Shown: positions 9,352 through 18,155 of the stretch, one piece after another
Layout: every line of letters starts with the position of its first letter
Position numbering within the stretch: the first letter of the stretch is position 1
Assembly: GCF_042648805.1 (NCBI RefSeq)
Contig: NZ_JBHRXZ010000017.1
Span: 186,001-250,000 of the forward strand
Reading direction: 5' to 3'
DNA length: 64,000 nt
From: Azomonas tarimensis
Lineage (GTDB): Bacteria > Pseudomonadota > Gammaproteobacteria > Pseudomonadales > Pseudomonadaceae
Notes under the pieces: generated by a model
Seen by the model: the letters and a program-made list of their open reading frames with translations, nothing else
What the model was told of the DNA's origin: nothing
Databases searched by the model: none
Translations under genes and position numbers: made by a program

Positions 9352-10239
9352 ATGTCAGATCATACTCAGCGCTTTCTCTTCGAAGACACCGACGTCCGCG
9401 GCGAAATGGTCAGGCTCGATGCCAGTTACGCGCAGGTGCTGGCCAAGCATCCCTATCCCGAGCCTGTTGCCCAGCTGCTTGGCGAGATGATGGCCGCTGC
9501 CGGGCTGCTGATCGGCACGCTGAAATTCGACGGCCTGCTGGTGCTTCAGGCACGTTCCGGTGGTGCCGTACCGTTGCTCATGGTCGAATGCTCCAGCGGC
9601 CGCGAGATACGCGGCATCGCCCGCTACGAGGCCGACCAGATCCTGCCAGGAGCAGGACTGGCCGAGCTGATGCCCGAGGGCGTGCTGGCGATAACCGTCG
9701 ACCCGGCCAAGGGCAAGCGCTACCAGGGCATCGTGGCGCTGGACGGCCATAGCCTTGCCGCCTGCTTTTCGCGCTATTTCGCCTCTTCCGAGCAGCTGCC
9801 GACCCGTTTCTGGCTGAATGCCGACGGGCGCCAGGCCTGTGGGATGCTGCTGCAGCAATTGCCAGCCGACCGGATTCGGGACGCGACGGCACGCGAAAGC
9901 AGCTGGCAGCATCTGACCACCCTGGCCGACACCCTGACCGCGGAAGAGCTCCTGAGCCTCGACGCTCCGACGCTCCTGCATCGTCTCTACCATCAAGAGC
10001 CGGTAAGGCTGTTCGACCCGCTCGAGGTCCGCTTCCACTGCAGCTGCTCGCGCGAGCGCTCTGCCACTGCCCTGGTCAGCCTCGGCCAGGCCGATGCCGA
10101 GGCGCTGGTCGAAGAGCAGGGTGGTGAGGTCACCATCGATTGCCAATTCTGCAACCAGCGCTACGCCTTCGATGCGGCTGATATCGCCCAACTGTTCGCC
10201 GGGGGCGGCAGCGAGGCGCCGTCGGCCACGCGCCACTGA
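9352..10239 (+). CDS. hslO: Redox-regulated chaperone Hsp33
   Basis: 295 residues starting at ATG 9352 ([22 protein letters not shown], the usual Hsp33 beginning). The C-terminal zinc centre is intact: C230-S-C232 and C264-Q-F-C267, the CxC/CxxC set that forms disulfides under oxidation. Under combined heat and oxidant stress Hsp33 becomes an ATP-independent holdase in the cytoplasm. It probably forms a stress operon with hslR. A GC-rich hairpin follows the stop. Confidence 0.97.
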   Translation: MSDHTQRFLFEDTDVRGEMVRLDASYAQVLAKHPYPEPVAQLLGEMMAAAGLLIGTLKFDGLLVLQARSGGAVPLLMVECSSGREIRGIARYEADQILPGAGLAELMPEGVLAITVDPAKGKRYQGIVALDGHSLAACFSRYFASSEQLPTRFWLNADGRQACGMLLQQLPADRIRDATARESSWQHLTTLADTLTAEELLSLDAPTLLHRLYHQEPVRLFDPLEVRFHCSCSRERSATALVSLGQADAEALVEEQGGEVTIDCQFCNQRYAFDAADIAQLFAGGGSEAPSATRH

Positions 10240-10247
10240 CGCGGCGG

Positions 10248-10279
10248 GGTTCCGGCCCCCCAGACGGGGCGGAACCTTT
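10248..10279 (+). terminator. Hairpin after hslO, possible terminator
   Basis: GGTTCCGGCCCC pairs with GGGGC-GGAACC across a 6-base loop with one bulge, then CTTTG. The T-tract is short, so termination may be partial. It separates hslO from the pckA promoter region. Confidence 0.45.
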
Positions 10280-10318
10280 GTGCTATCACAGGTTCAATAT
10301 CCAGCGCGCTGCCTTTTC

Positions 10319-10327
10319 TGGCATAAT
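10319..10327 (+). promoter_or_regulatory. Extended -10 promoter candidate for pckA
   Basis: TGGCATAAT (TGn + CATAAT) lies 87 bases before the pckA ATG, in the spacer after the hslO hairpin. There is no strong -35 at the normal distance, which is usual for extended -10 promoters. A leader of about 80 bases would result. Confidence 0.42.
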
Positions 10328-10413
10328 TCAGCGCTCTTTTCGACGTGTGGCGAACATGATGTTCAGCCACGACCTGCTTGGAGGAATCGGCCAGGAGCCG
10401 AACGGGAACTCTC

Positions 10414-11958
10414 ATGACGCAACCCACTAACGCCGTGTACACCGACATCAGCAGCGCTCAACTGATCGAAGAGGCCGTCCGGCGCGGAGAGGGTGAGCTG
10501 GCTGCCAATGGCTCTTTGGTTGTCAAGACCGGCCACCGCACTGGACGCTCCCCTGCAGATCGTTTCATCGTTGAAGAGCCCGGCACCCAGGGCAAGATTG
10601 CCTGGGGTGGCATCAATCGTCCTTTCTCGGCCGACCGTTTCGGTCCGCTGTGGGAGCGTGTCCAGGCCTATCTCGGCGAGCGCGAACGTTTCGTCTCGCA
10701 TGTCCATGTCGGTGCCGATCCCGAGCATTACCTGCCGGTCTCCATGACCACTGAAACCGCCTGGCACAACCTCTTCGGCCGCTGCCTGTTCATCAATCCG
10801 GAAACCTACAACCCGGCTGATCGCAGCGAATGGCAGATTCTCAACGCGCCGTTCTTTCAGTGTGATCCGGAGCGTGACGGCACCAATTCCGATGGTTGCG
10901 TGATCATCAACTTCGCCGAGCGCAAGGTCCTGATCGCAGGCATGCGCTATGCGGGCGAAATGAAGAAGGCCATGTTCTCGGTACAGAACTTCCTGCTCCC
11001 GGAAGTCGACGTACTGCCGATGCACTGCGCTGCCAACGTGGGCGAGGAGGGCGACGTCACGCTGTTCTTCGGCCTGTCCGGCACCGGCAAGACCACCCTC
11101 TCGGCAGACCAGAGCCGCTACCTGATCGGCGATGACGAGCACGGCTGGGGTGTGGGCAGCGTATTCAATATCGAGGGCGGTTGCTACGCCAAATGCATCG
11201 ACCTGTCCGCCAAGAACGAGCCGGTGATCTGGCAGGCGATCCAGTTCGGTGCCGTGCTGGAAAACGTGGTGCTCGATCCGAAGACCCGGCTGCCCGATTA
11301 CACGAACGACAGCCTGACCCAGAACACTCGCGCCGCCTACCCGCTGGAGCTGATCGAGAAGCGTGTCGAGGCCAACCGTGCCGGTGAGCCGAACGCAGTG
11401 ATCTTCCTCACCTGCGACCTGACCGGCGTGCTGCCGCCCGTTTCGATCCTCAACGAAGAACAGGCGGCCTACCACTTCCTGTCGGGCTATACCGCCCTGG
11501 TGGGTTCGACCGAAATGGGGTCGGGCAGCGGCATCAAGTCAACCTTCTCCACCTGCTTTGGCGCTCCCTTCTTCCCACGCCCGGCAGGCGAGTATGCAGA
11601 GTTGCTGATCAAGCGCATCAATGGCTTTGGTTCCAAGGTGTATCTGGTCAACACCGGCTGGACCGGCGGTGGCTACGGTGTCGGCAAGCGCTTCAGCATT
11701 CCGACCACTCGCGCGGTCATCGCTGCGATCCAGAGCGGCGCGCTGGTCGGTACCGAAACCGAACAACTGCCGATCATCAACCTGAGCGTGCCGGTCAGCG
11801 TGCCGGGTGTCGAAACCGAGCTGCTCAACCCGCGCAATACCTGGGCAGACAAGGACGCCTACGACGAAGCCGCCAAGGCGCTCGCCAAGCTGTTCATCGA
11901 CAATTTCCACAAGTTCGATGTACCTGACGCCATCCGTGATGCAGGCCCGCAGCTGTAA
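10414..11958 (+). CDS. pckA: Phosphoenolpyruvate carboxykinase (ATP)
   Basis: 514 residues from ATG 10414, in line with the family's usual length (in-frame codons back to 10378 lack homology). Key sites are present: [14 protein letters not shown] (substrate-binding Arg), the phosphate-binding loop G220LSGTGKTT with K226, IGDDEHGWG just after it, and [10 protein letters not shown](V)GKR. It converts oxaloacetate and ATP to PEP and CO2, the entry to gluconeogenesis. Pseudomonads grow largely on organic acids, so this gene works with fbp, also in this window. It stands alone with its own promoter region and a strong terminator. Confidence 0.98.
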   Translation: MTQPTNAVYTDISSAQLIEEAVRRGEGELAANGSLVVKTGHRTGRSPADRFIVEEPGTQGKIAWGGINRPFSADRFGPLWERVQAYLGERERFVSHVHVGADPEHYLPVSMTTETAWHNLFGRCLFINPETYNPADRSEWQILNAPFFQCDPERDGTNSDGCVIINFAERKVLIAGMRYAGEMKKAMFSVQNFLLPEVDVLPMHCAANVGEEGDVTLFFGLSGTGKTTLSADQSRYLIGDDEHGWGVGSVFNIEGGCYAKCIDLSAKNEPVIWQAIQFGAVLENVVLDPKTRLPDYTNDSLTQNTRAAYPLELIEKRVEANRAGEPNAVIFLTCDLTGVLPPVSILNEEQAAYHFLSGYTALVGSTEMGSGSGIKSTFSTCFGAPFFPRPAGEYAELLIKRINGFGSKVYLVNTGWTGGGYGVGKRFSIPTTRAVIAAIQSGALVGTETEQLPIINLSVPVSVPGVETELLNPRNTWADKDAYDEAAKALAKLFIDNFHKFDVPDAIRDAGPQL

Positions 11959-11969
11959 GCTGAGGGAGA

Positions 11970-12004
11970 AACAAGAAGACCGCCGAAAGGCGGTCTTCTT
12001 GTTT
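11970..12004 (+). terminator. Rho-independent terminator of pckA
   Basis: A perfect 15-bp stem (AACAAGAAGACCGCC / GGCGGTCTTCTTGTT) closes on a GAAA tetraloop. The 5' arm supplies an A-run and the 3' arm TTCTTGTTT, so it can act in both directions and may also end the minus-strand glycine-zipper transcript. Confidence 0.92.
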
Positions 12005-12045
12005 GGGCGTTGCCCCCTGCCGCTGGGCGCCAGGGGGGTTAGGTT

Positions 12046-12513
12046 TCAGCGGTGGTGCTTGTGCCACTGTTCCTTGTAGTGCCCTTTACCGGGATGTTTG
12101 GCGTGACGCGGCTTGTCATGGTGACGGCGGTTGCGGTCGCTGCTGCTCTTGCCGTCGCCGCCATAAATGTTGCCCAGGGCTCCACCGGCCGCGCCGCCGA
12201 CAGCGGCGCCAATCAGGCCGCCAGTGCTGCCGCCGGTCTGCTGGCCAATCACATTGCCACCTGCGGCGCCCAGGCCGCCGCCTATGGCCGCTTCGGTGCG
12301 GCTCTTGCGGTCCGCGCCGATCATGCTGCCGGCTGCACCGCCGACACCGGCACCAATGGTGGCTCCGGTCGAACCGCCGAGGTGTTCGCCAACGACAGTT
12401 CCGAGGGTGCCGCCGAGGGCGCCGCCGACAGCGGCTTCAGTGGTATTGCCGGCCATCGCGCCAGACGCGCCAGCCAGGCTCAAGGACAACAGGAGCATAG
12501 ACGAATACTTCAT
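12046..12513 (-). CDS. Secreted glycine-zipper protein
   Basis: 155 residues with a Sec signal peptide (MKYSSMLLLSLSLAGASGAMA, cleavage likely near 21-22). The mature part is a glycine-zipper array of GxxxG/AxxxG repeats (for example GGALGGTLGTVVGEHLGG and GGLIGAAVGGAAGGALG), followed by a His/Lys/Arg-rich tail (RHHDKPRHAKHPGKGHYKEQ). Glycine-zipper proteins insert in or associate with the outer membrane. The basic histidine-rich tail could bind metal or polyanions, but this is speculation. No lipobox is present. The exact role is unknown. Confidence 0.8.
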   Translation of the reverse strand: MKYSSMLLLSLSLAGASGAMAGNTTEAAVGGALGGTLGTVVGEHLGGSTGATIGAGVGGAAGSMIGADRKSRTEAAIGGGLGAAGGNVIGQQTGGSTGGLIGAAVGGAAGGALGNIYGGDGKSSSDRNRRHHDKPRHAKHPGKGHYKEQWHKHHR

Positions 12514-12654
12514 ACATCATTCCTGTAAAGAGACGCTGAAAGCCCGACGTCGGAACCTTCTCGCGGCGGGCGAACCCTTGTTGACATCTCCTGTCAGACA
12601 CCGTTGGTCGGGATTGAGTTCCGCTTCGCTTGTTGCCAGGGCGCTCGGGCGGGC

Positions 12655-14838
12655 TTACCGCCCGAGCGCATCTTGTACATGGCGAATCAAGGTGTCTACG
12701 GTGAATGGTTTGCTAATGAGATCCATGCCCGGTTCCAGAAAGCCACTGCTGGCGGCCTGAGCCGCATAGCCGGTCATGAACAGGATGCGCAGGTCCGGCC
12801 GGCGCTCTCGCGCCAGATCCGCTACCTGGCGGCCGTTCATGCCGGGCAGGCCCACATCGGATACCAGTAGGTCGATTCGCGCCGGGGATTCGAGCAGGGC
12901 CAGGGCCGCAGCGCCTTCTGCCGCCTCAAGCACTTCGTAGCCCAGTTCGGCGAGCAACTCGACCACCAGCAGCCGCACCGCGGCGTCGTCTTCAAGCACG
13001 AGCACAGCCTCGCCCTGGCGTGCCAGGGCCGAGCGTGCGGGCTGGACCTGTGCTTCCTCGGTATGCAGTTCGCCTTCGTGCACAGGCAGATAGAGGCTGA
13101 CCTCTGTGCCCACATCGCTCTCGCTGGTCAGCTGGACGTGGCCGCCGGACTGGCGGACAAAACCGTAGATCATCGACAATCCGAGACCGGTACCCTGGCC
13201 GATCGGCTTGGTGGTGAAGAAGGGTTCGAAGGCGCTGGCCAGTACCTTGGGCGACATGCCGCAGCCGCTGTCGCTGACGCTGAGTACCACATACTGGCCG
13301 GGCGGCAGGTCGCCAAGGCGAGTGCCGGGTTCGAGTTTCAGGTTGCGCGTGGCAATGCGCAGGGTTCCGCCATCGGGCATCGCATCGCGGGCATTGATGA
13401 CCAGATTGAGCAGGGCGCTCTCCAACTGGTTCTCGTCGCTGATCGCTGCCCAGGCGCTGTGGTCGAGGTCCGGCTGGATGAGGATGTGCGGGCCCAGGGT
13501 GCGGATGAAGAGCTCGCGCATCGACTCGATCAGCGCGTTCAGGTCCACCCGCTTGAGGTCCAGCGGTTGCCGGCGGGAAAACGCCAGCAGGCGGTGGGTG
13601 AGCGCGGCGGCGCGGTTGGCCGAGGTGGTCGCCGCCTCGATGAATCGCTGGGTTTCGCTATGCCGCCCCGACTTGATGTAGTGCTGGATCAGGTCGAGCC
13701 CGCCGATGATGCCGGTGAGCATGTTGTTGAAGTCATGGGCGATACCGCCGGTAAGTTGGCCGACCGCCTCCATCTTCTGCGCCTGGCGCAGGGCTTCCTG
13801 GGCCTGTTCGCGTTTGGCCATTTCCGCCAGCAGTCGCTCGTAGACTTCTGCCAGGGCACTGGTGCGCTCCTGGATACGGCTTTCCAGCGTTTCGTTGAGT
13901 TCGCGCAGCTCCGCCTCGCTCTGGCGCAGGGCTTCTTCGCTGGCTTGCTGACGGGTGATGTCCATGATCGCGCCGGGGAAGCGCAGAGGCGTCCCCTGGT
14001 CGTCGTAATGGCAGCGACCTCGGGCAAAGGCCCAGCGCACCTCCTCGTCGATACCGTTGAGGCGGTAGCGCTCGGCAAGTGACCCGCTGTGGTGGATGCA
14101 ATGGTCTATGGCCGCCAACATGCGCTCGCGGTCGCTCGGGTGGATGTGATCAGTGAAGCTTTTCAGGCTGAGGCCGGGCGTGGCGCCCGGCATGTTCATC
14201 GGAACCAGGCTGAAGAAGTCAGGCTGTTGACGGTAATCGCTTTCGCGCAGGTCCCAGTCCCAGATGCCCAGCAGGTCACTGGCTTCCAGGGCGAGTTGCA
14301 GTCGCTGCTCGCTGAGGCGGTGGTTATGGGCGCTGAGCTTGTAATGGAAGGCCGCCTCGCTGAGGCGAGCCTCGTTCTGCATCTGCTCGGTGACGTCGAC
14401 AGGGCAGAGCAGTACCCCGGCGACGACACCATCCTGGCGAATGGGGCTGAAGGCCATGTCCAACCAGGTGGCGATGCCCTTGCCCCGACGACGGATCCGC
14501 AGGCTGCAGCGGCGCAGAAGCGATGATTCGCCACGGAGTGCCGCTTGCCAGGCCTCCGTCAGAAGTGCCCAGTCCTGGCCCCAGGACCGGGCTGCCGGTG
14601 CGCCGAGGGCGTTCGGGTGCTGGTCGCCGACCAGGTCTGCATGGGCATCATTGTACAGCTGCAGGGCATCGTCGCCCCAGAGGATGCACATCGGCAGGGG
14701 GGATTCGAGTGCAGTATCCAGCAGGTGACCCAGTCCGCCTGACTTGGTCAGGAGCGGAACGGATCCGGGGCTGGCCTGGTAGAGCTGGCGAATCCTTTCC
14801 GCCATTGCGCCGTTACCGCTCGGCCATTGGTATGTCAT
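12655..14838 (-). CDS. PAS-containing hybrid sensor histidine kinase with C-terminal receiver
   Basis: 727 residues, no membrane segment seen, so probably cytoplasmic. Order: PAS (about 40-150, with [15 protein letters not shown]), a second PAS/PAC (about 175-297, [12 protein letters not shown]), a coiled coil (about 298-350), HisKA with H368 in [11 protein letters not shown], HATPase ([32 protein letters not shown]), and a receiver domain (610-727) with D661 in [13 protein letters not shown] and K710. The HDFNN H-box places it among kinases that often act through a phosphorelay. No cognate regulator is adjacent. The ligand is unknown. Confidence 0.9.
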   Translation of the reverse strand: MTYQWPSGNGAMAERIRQLYQASPGSVPLLTKSGGLGHLLDTALESPLPMCILWGDDALQLYNDAHADLVGDQHPNALGAPAARSWGQDWALLTEAWQAALRGESSLLRRCSLRIRRRGKGIATWLDMAFSPIRQDGVVAGVLLCPVDVTEQMQNEARLSEAAFHYKLSAHNHRLSEQRLQLALEASDLLGIWDWDLRESDYRQQPDFFSLVPMNMPGATPGLSLKSFTDHIHPSDRERMLAAIDHCIHHSGSLAERYRLNGIDEEVRWAFARGRCHYDDQGTPLRFPGAIMDITRQQASEEALRQSEAELRELNETLESRIQERTSALAEVYERLLAEMAKREQAQEALRQAQKMEAVGQLTGGIAHDFNNMLTGIIGGLDLIQHYIKSGRHSETQRFIEAATTSANRAAALTHRLLAFSRRQPLDLKRVDLNALIESMRELFIRTLGPHILIQPDLDHSAWAAISDENQLESALLNLVINARDAMPDGGTLRIATRNLKLEPGTRLGDLPPGQYVVLSVSDSGCGMSPKVLASAFEPFFTTKPIGQGTGLGLSMIYGFVRQSGGHVQLTSESDVGTEVSLYLPVHEGELHTEEAQVQPARSALARQGEAVLVLEDDAAVRLLVVELLAELGYEVLEAAEGAAALALLESPARIDLLVSDVGLPGMNGRQVADLARERRPDLRILFMTGYAAQAASSGFLEPGMDLISKPFTVDTLIRHVQDALGR

Positions 14839-14922
14839 TGGAGATTCCCTTTCCTGGAGTGGCGCCGATTATTCTCGGACGACGCTCCTGTGCATTGCAT
14901 GGTCGTACCTAGGCCTGGCGGT

Positions 14923-15591
14923 TCACGCCAGGCGATTGGTCAATTCACAATAGTCTTCCATGGCGGAGAACTCCTGGGTGTCTTTCACCCCCTGCCGGCT
15001 GTCGGGTTCCCTGACGGCGAGCAGATGGCGAATACCAAAGCGGCGTGCACTGCGCAAGATCGGCAGGCTGTCGTCGATGAACAGGACGCGCTCGGGGTTG
15101 AAGCCCAGGTCTTCCCGAAGGCAAAACCAGAACTGTTGCTCCTCCTTGGGAAATCCGTATTCATGAGAGCTGATCAGGCGGTCGAACCAGGGTGCCAGTT
15201 CGATGCGCTCGAGCTTCAGTGACAGCGAATCAGGATGGGCGTTGGTGATCAGCGCGACCTGCTTGCCGGTCTGACGGAGGAACGCAAGGAAGCTGTCGAC
15301 ACCGGGCCTGAGGGCGATCCGGTCGGCTATTTCCCGCTTCATCTCGCGCAGCGGGAGGTCCAGTTCAGCCGTCCAGTAGTCCAGGCAGTACCAGGCCAGT
15401 CGGCCCTGGGTGCGCTCGAACAGCGGCGCGAGCTCCATCTCGGCCATCGCCTGGCTGATGCCATGCCGCTGAGCGTATCGCTGGGGCAGGTATTGCAGCC
15501 AGAAATGGTTGTCGAAATGCAGGTCCAGCAGCGTGCCGTCCATGTCGAGCAGGACGGTATCGATCTCGGCCCAGGGCAGGGGTACGGTCAT
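14923..15591 (-). CDS. yrfG: HAD-family purine 5'-nucleotidase (GMP/IMP nucleotidase YrfG-like)
   Basis: 222 residues from ATG 15591. HAD motifs: I, TVLLDMDGTLLDL (nucleophile Asp and general-acid Asp); II, ALITNAH; III, the Lys of GFPKEEQQFW; IV, VLFIDDSLPIL. The LHFDNHFWLQYLPQRYAQRHG segment is typical of the YrfG/YjjG-like subgroup. E. coli YrfG dephosphorylates GMP and IMP. It diverges from nudE, the same arrangement as in E. coli and Pseudomonas. The exact substrate here is inferred from family and neighbourhood. Confidence 0.85.
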   Translation of the reverse strand: MTVPLPWAEIDTVLLDMDGTLLDLHFDNHFWLQYLPQRYAQRHGISQAMAEMELAPLFERTQGRLAWYCLDYWTAELDLPLREMKREIADRIALRPGVDSFLAFLRQTGKQVALITNAHPDSLSLKLERIELAPWFDRLISSHEYGFPKEEQQFWFCLREDLGFNPERVLFIDDSLPILRSARRFGIRHLLAVREPDSRQGVKDTQEFSAMEDYCELTNRLA

Positions 15592-15733
15592 GGCACGCTC
15601 GGCAGGCGAAAATGAAGGACCCACGTCGCGGCAGTTGGCGACTGCCTGTGGTCTGCACTGATGGTAAGTGGTGCGCGGCGGTTGTGCAAAGTCAGGCTAT
15701 GATACCTGCCTCGTTATTGTCGGAGGGTGCTCC

Positions 15734-16300
15734 ATGCGCCAGAAACCCACCGTGCTCGCGCGTGAAATCGTCGCGTCCAGCCGGCTGTTCCGCGTGGAGG
15801 AACTGCAGCTGAGATTCAGCAACGGCGTCGAGCGTACCTACGAGCGTCTGGTCAGCCGGGGCTCCGGCTACGGCGCGGTGATGGTGGTGGCGCTGGCCGA
15901 TGCCGCACATGCCCTGCTGGTCGAGGAATACTGCGGCGGCACCGACACCTACGAGCTGTCGCTGCCCAAGGGGCTGGTCGAGCCGGGCGAGGACGTGCTG
16001 GTGGCTGCCAACCGCGAGCTCAGGGAGGAGGCCGGTTTCGGCGCCCGGCGCCTGGAACACCTGGGTGAATTGTCACTGTCGCCTGGCTACATGAGTCAGA
16101 AGATTCAGGTGGTGCTGGCGCAGGATCTCTATCCCGAGCATCTGCCTGGCGACGAGCCGGAGCCCCTGAGGGTCGACCAGGTCAATCTGGGCGAGCTCTC
16201 GCAATTGCTGCAGAACCCCCAGTTCAGCGAGGGCCGGGCCCTGGCGGCGCTCTATCTGGCGCGTGACCTGCTCATTCAGCGAGGAGAGTTTCCCCTGTGA
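15734..16300 (+). CDS. nudE: ADP compounds hydrolase NudE (Nudix)
   Basis: 188 residues from ATG 15734, which has a GGAGG ribosome-binding site. The Nudix box GLVEPGEDVLVAANRELREE (continuing AG) has the G-x5-E-x7-RE-x2-EE-x-G pattern complete. NudE hydrolyses ADP-ribose, NADH and Ap3A, limiting the build-up of toxic nucleotide derivatives. Its TGA overlaps the GTG of cysQ by four bases, so the two are translated together. A TATGAT at 15698-15703 may be the -10 of this operon. Confidence 0.9.
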   Translation: MRQKPTVLAREIVASSRLFRVEELQLRFSNGVERTYERLVSRGSGYGAVMVVALADAAHALLVEEYCGGTDTYELSLPKGLVEPGEDVLVAANRELREEAGFGARRLEHLGELSLSPGYMSQKIQVVLAQDLYPEHLPGDEPEPLRVDQVNLGELSQLLQNPQFSEGRALAALYLARDLLIQRGEFPL

Positions 16301-17130
16301 TCCACCCCTATTCCGATGCGGTAAGGCAACTGGTCATGGCCGCGGGCGACGCCATCCTGCCGTACTGGCGAAGTGAACTCGACGTGCAGCGCAAGCAGGA
16401 CGACTCTCCGGTTACCGAGGCGGACCTGGCGGCCAATGCTGTGCTCGTGGCTGGCCTGGAGGCGCTGGATCCTCAGATCCCGGTACTCTCCGAGGAGGCC
16501 TGTGACCTGCCGCTGGCGCAGCGCGCCGGTTGGTCCAGCTGGTGGCTGGTGGACCCGCTGGACGGCACCAAGGAATTCATCGTCGGCAGCGAAGAGTTCA
16601 CCGTAAACGTGGCGCTGGTCAGGCACGGGCGGGTGGTGTTCGGCGTGGTTGGCGTACCGGCGACCGGCCGCTGTTACTACGGCGGCCGAGGGCTCGGCGC
16701 ATGGCGGATGGATCGCGACGAACCACCGGTCGCCCTGCGGGTGCGCGAGCAAACGGCCGAGCCACGGGTGATGGTCGCCAGTCGGCGGCACTCCAGTGCG
16801 GCCCAGGAGAGGATGGTCGAGGATCTGCAACAAGCGTTTGGCGACCTGGAGCTGGTCCAGGTCGGCAGTTCATTGAAGATCTGCCTTGTCGGCGAAGGCG
16901 CCGCGGACTGCTATCCCCGGCTCGGGCCGACCTCCCAGTGGGATACTGCGGCCGCTCAGGGGGTGCTCGAAGGGGCCGGGGGCGAATTGCTGCGCGTCGA
17001 TGGTCGGGCGCTGAGCTACGAGTCGCGCGCCGATTACCTGAACCCGAACTTCGTGGCTCTGCCGCAGGGGGTCAGTTGGGCGGCCAGGCTGCTGCAAGTG
17101 GCGCAGAGCGCCGAAGGGACGCGCCGCTGA
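16297..17130 (+). CDS. cysQ: 3'(2'),5'-bisphosphate nucleotidase CysQ
   Basis: 277 residues, GTG start overlapping nudE. The Mg/Li-sensitive phosphatase motifs are all there: PVTEADLAAN, the metal site LSEEA, WWLVDPLDGTKEFIVGSEEF, and WDTAAAQGVLEGAGG. CysQ removes the 3' phosphate from PAP produced during sulfate assimilation, keeping PAPS reductase uninhibited. Pairing with NudE suggests a small nucleotide-cleaning operon. It converges on a thioesterase-fold gene, with a hairpin covering both stop codons. Confidence 0.95.
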   Translation: MIHPYSDAVRQLVMAAGDAILPYWRSELDVQRKQDDSPVTEADLAANAVLVAGLEALDPQIPVLSEEACDLPLAQRAGWSSWWLVDPLDGTKEFIVGSEEFTVNVALVRHGRVVFGVVGVPATGRCYYGGRGLGAWRMDRDEPPVALRVREQTAEPRVMVASRRHSSAAQERMVEDLQQAFGDLELVQVGSSLKICLVGEGAADCYPRLGPTSQWDTAAAQGVLEGAGGELLRVDGRALSYESRADYLNPNFVALPQGVSWAARLLQVAQSAEGTRR

Positions 17131-17151
17131 GCCCAGGCGCTGTCTCAGCGG
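17124..17151. terminator. Hairpin spanning the convergent stops of cysQ and the thioesterase gene
   Basis: CCGCTGAG and CTCAGCGG form a perfect 8-bp stem around a 12-base loop. The cysQ TGA lies in one arm and the opposing gene's stop in the other. There is no T-run, so it may serve as a transcript 3'-end stabiliser or a weak two-way terminator. Confidence 0.4.
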
Positions 17152-17594
17152 TGCAGCACGTAACTGCCACGAAAGCGCACGGCCTCGGCACCCTCTGTGT
17201 CGAGTATGCGAGTTTCCAGCTGCAGCCTGGCGCGTCCCCTGCGGCGATAGGTCTTTTCGAAGCGCTGCCAACGTTCATCGGTGGGCGCTGCGCACACGGC
17301 CACGGCGTCCCCGGACACCGGCAGCGGATATTCGATGCTACCTTCCTGGATCACGATATGCCCGTCGTCGATGCCCGCTTCCCACTGACGCAGCAGCAAC
17401 CAGCCCCATCCCGCCAGCACTGCCGCGCTGTAGAGGCTGCCGCCAAACATGCTGGCAGTGTGGTTGGTATTGCCGGCCAGCGGCAGCCGCAGGCGCAGTT
17501 CGCCGGCCTGCCAAGCGACGACCTGCAGGTCCATCGCGCGGGTCAGTGGAATATCACGGTGCAGGAGGGTTTGCAGCTGCTGGGCAGGCGTCAC
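17145..17594 (-). CDS. Thioesterase-fold protein (YiiD C-terminal-domain family)
   Basis: 149 residues if the GTG at 17594 is used; it has a GAGGA ribosome-binding site 8 bases upstream, whereas the longer frame has low-complexity, non-homologous sequence. The pattern GNTNHTASMFGGSLYSAAVLAGWGWLLL fits the hotdog helix of the putative thioesterase domain found at the C terminus of E. coli YiiD; there is no GNAT domain here. A CoA or ACP thioester is the likely substrate. It follows the YkgJ-like gene on the same strand with a 13-bp gap. Confidence 0.78.
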   Translation of the reverse strand: MTPAQQLQTLLHRDIPLTRAMDLQVVAWQAGELRLRLPLAGNTNHTASMFGGSLYSAAVLAGWGWLLLRQWEAGIDDGHIVIQEGSIEYPLPVSGDAVAVCAAPTDERWQRFEKTYRRRGRARLQLETRILDTEGAEAVRFRGSYVLHR

Positions 17595-17607
17595 GGATGG
17601 TTCCTCG

Positions 17608-18015
17608 CTAGGCTTTGGGTCGGTAGGCGCAGTACCCGGAGCGCGGGCCGACGTGCGGATGGTTGCGGCAGGTGTCGGGCCGCTTGGAATAGATGCCGCA
17701 AAGGCGGGTCTTGGGGTCCAGGTAGAGGCAGTCCCCGCTGCTCCCGCGAGCGAGCGTGAAAACCTCCTGCCTTGCATTGAAGCGTTCGATAACGCCCGCC
17801 TTGCTCAGCCGTTTGGCTACACTTTTGGCAGGCTCGTCGCGCTCGAACGGGTCGACCAGTTCCATGCGGATCAGATCGTCCAGGCGGACTTCGACCGGCA
17901 GCGTGCAACAGGTGGCATGGCAGCCCCGGCACAGGCCGTTATGGTAGCGTGCCCAGGTGTCCAGGCGGTCCGGGTCGGCGGCCGCGATCACAGGGTTCTT
18001 CATAATGCTGGTCAT
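17608..18015 (-). CDS. YkgJ-family cysteine-cluster protein
   Basis: 135 residues with the Cys pattern of the YkgJ/UPF0153 zinc- or iron-chelating family: LCRGCHATCC near residue 30, then CLYLDPKTRLCGIYSKRPDTCRNHP near 95-118 and a last Cys near the C terminus. These are thought to hold a metal or Fe-S cluster; no enzymatic function is firmly known. An alternative start is the ATG four codons in. It lies upstream of the thioesterase-fold gene and diverges from glgP. Confidence 0.85.
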   Translation of the reverse strand: MTSIMKNPVIAAADPDRLDTWARYHNGLCRGCHATCCTLPVEVRLDDLIRMELVDPFERDEPAKSVAKRLSKAGVIERFNARQEVFTLARGSSGDCLYLDPKTRLCGIYSKRPDTCRNHPHVGPRSGYCAYRPKA

Positions 18016-18155
18016 CTGCAGGCAGGGGGCGGGATGATAGCGAGCGTGTACGGAATTTCCAGCCTCAAGGATGTCGAAATGACCAGAATTATCGCTGGGC
18101 TGCCCATAGCTGCGGGGTCGCCCGCTCCTCGATCCAATTTGCCCGAGGTCTATTC

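Noticed and set aside
12167..12510. Pro/Ala-rich plus-strand frame
   Set aside because: The complement of the glycine-zipper repeats produces it; not a gene.
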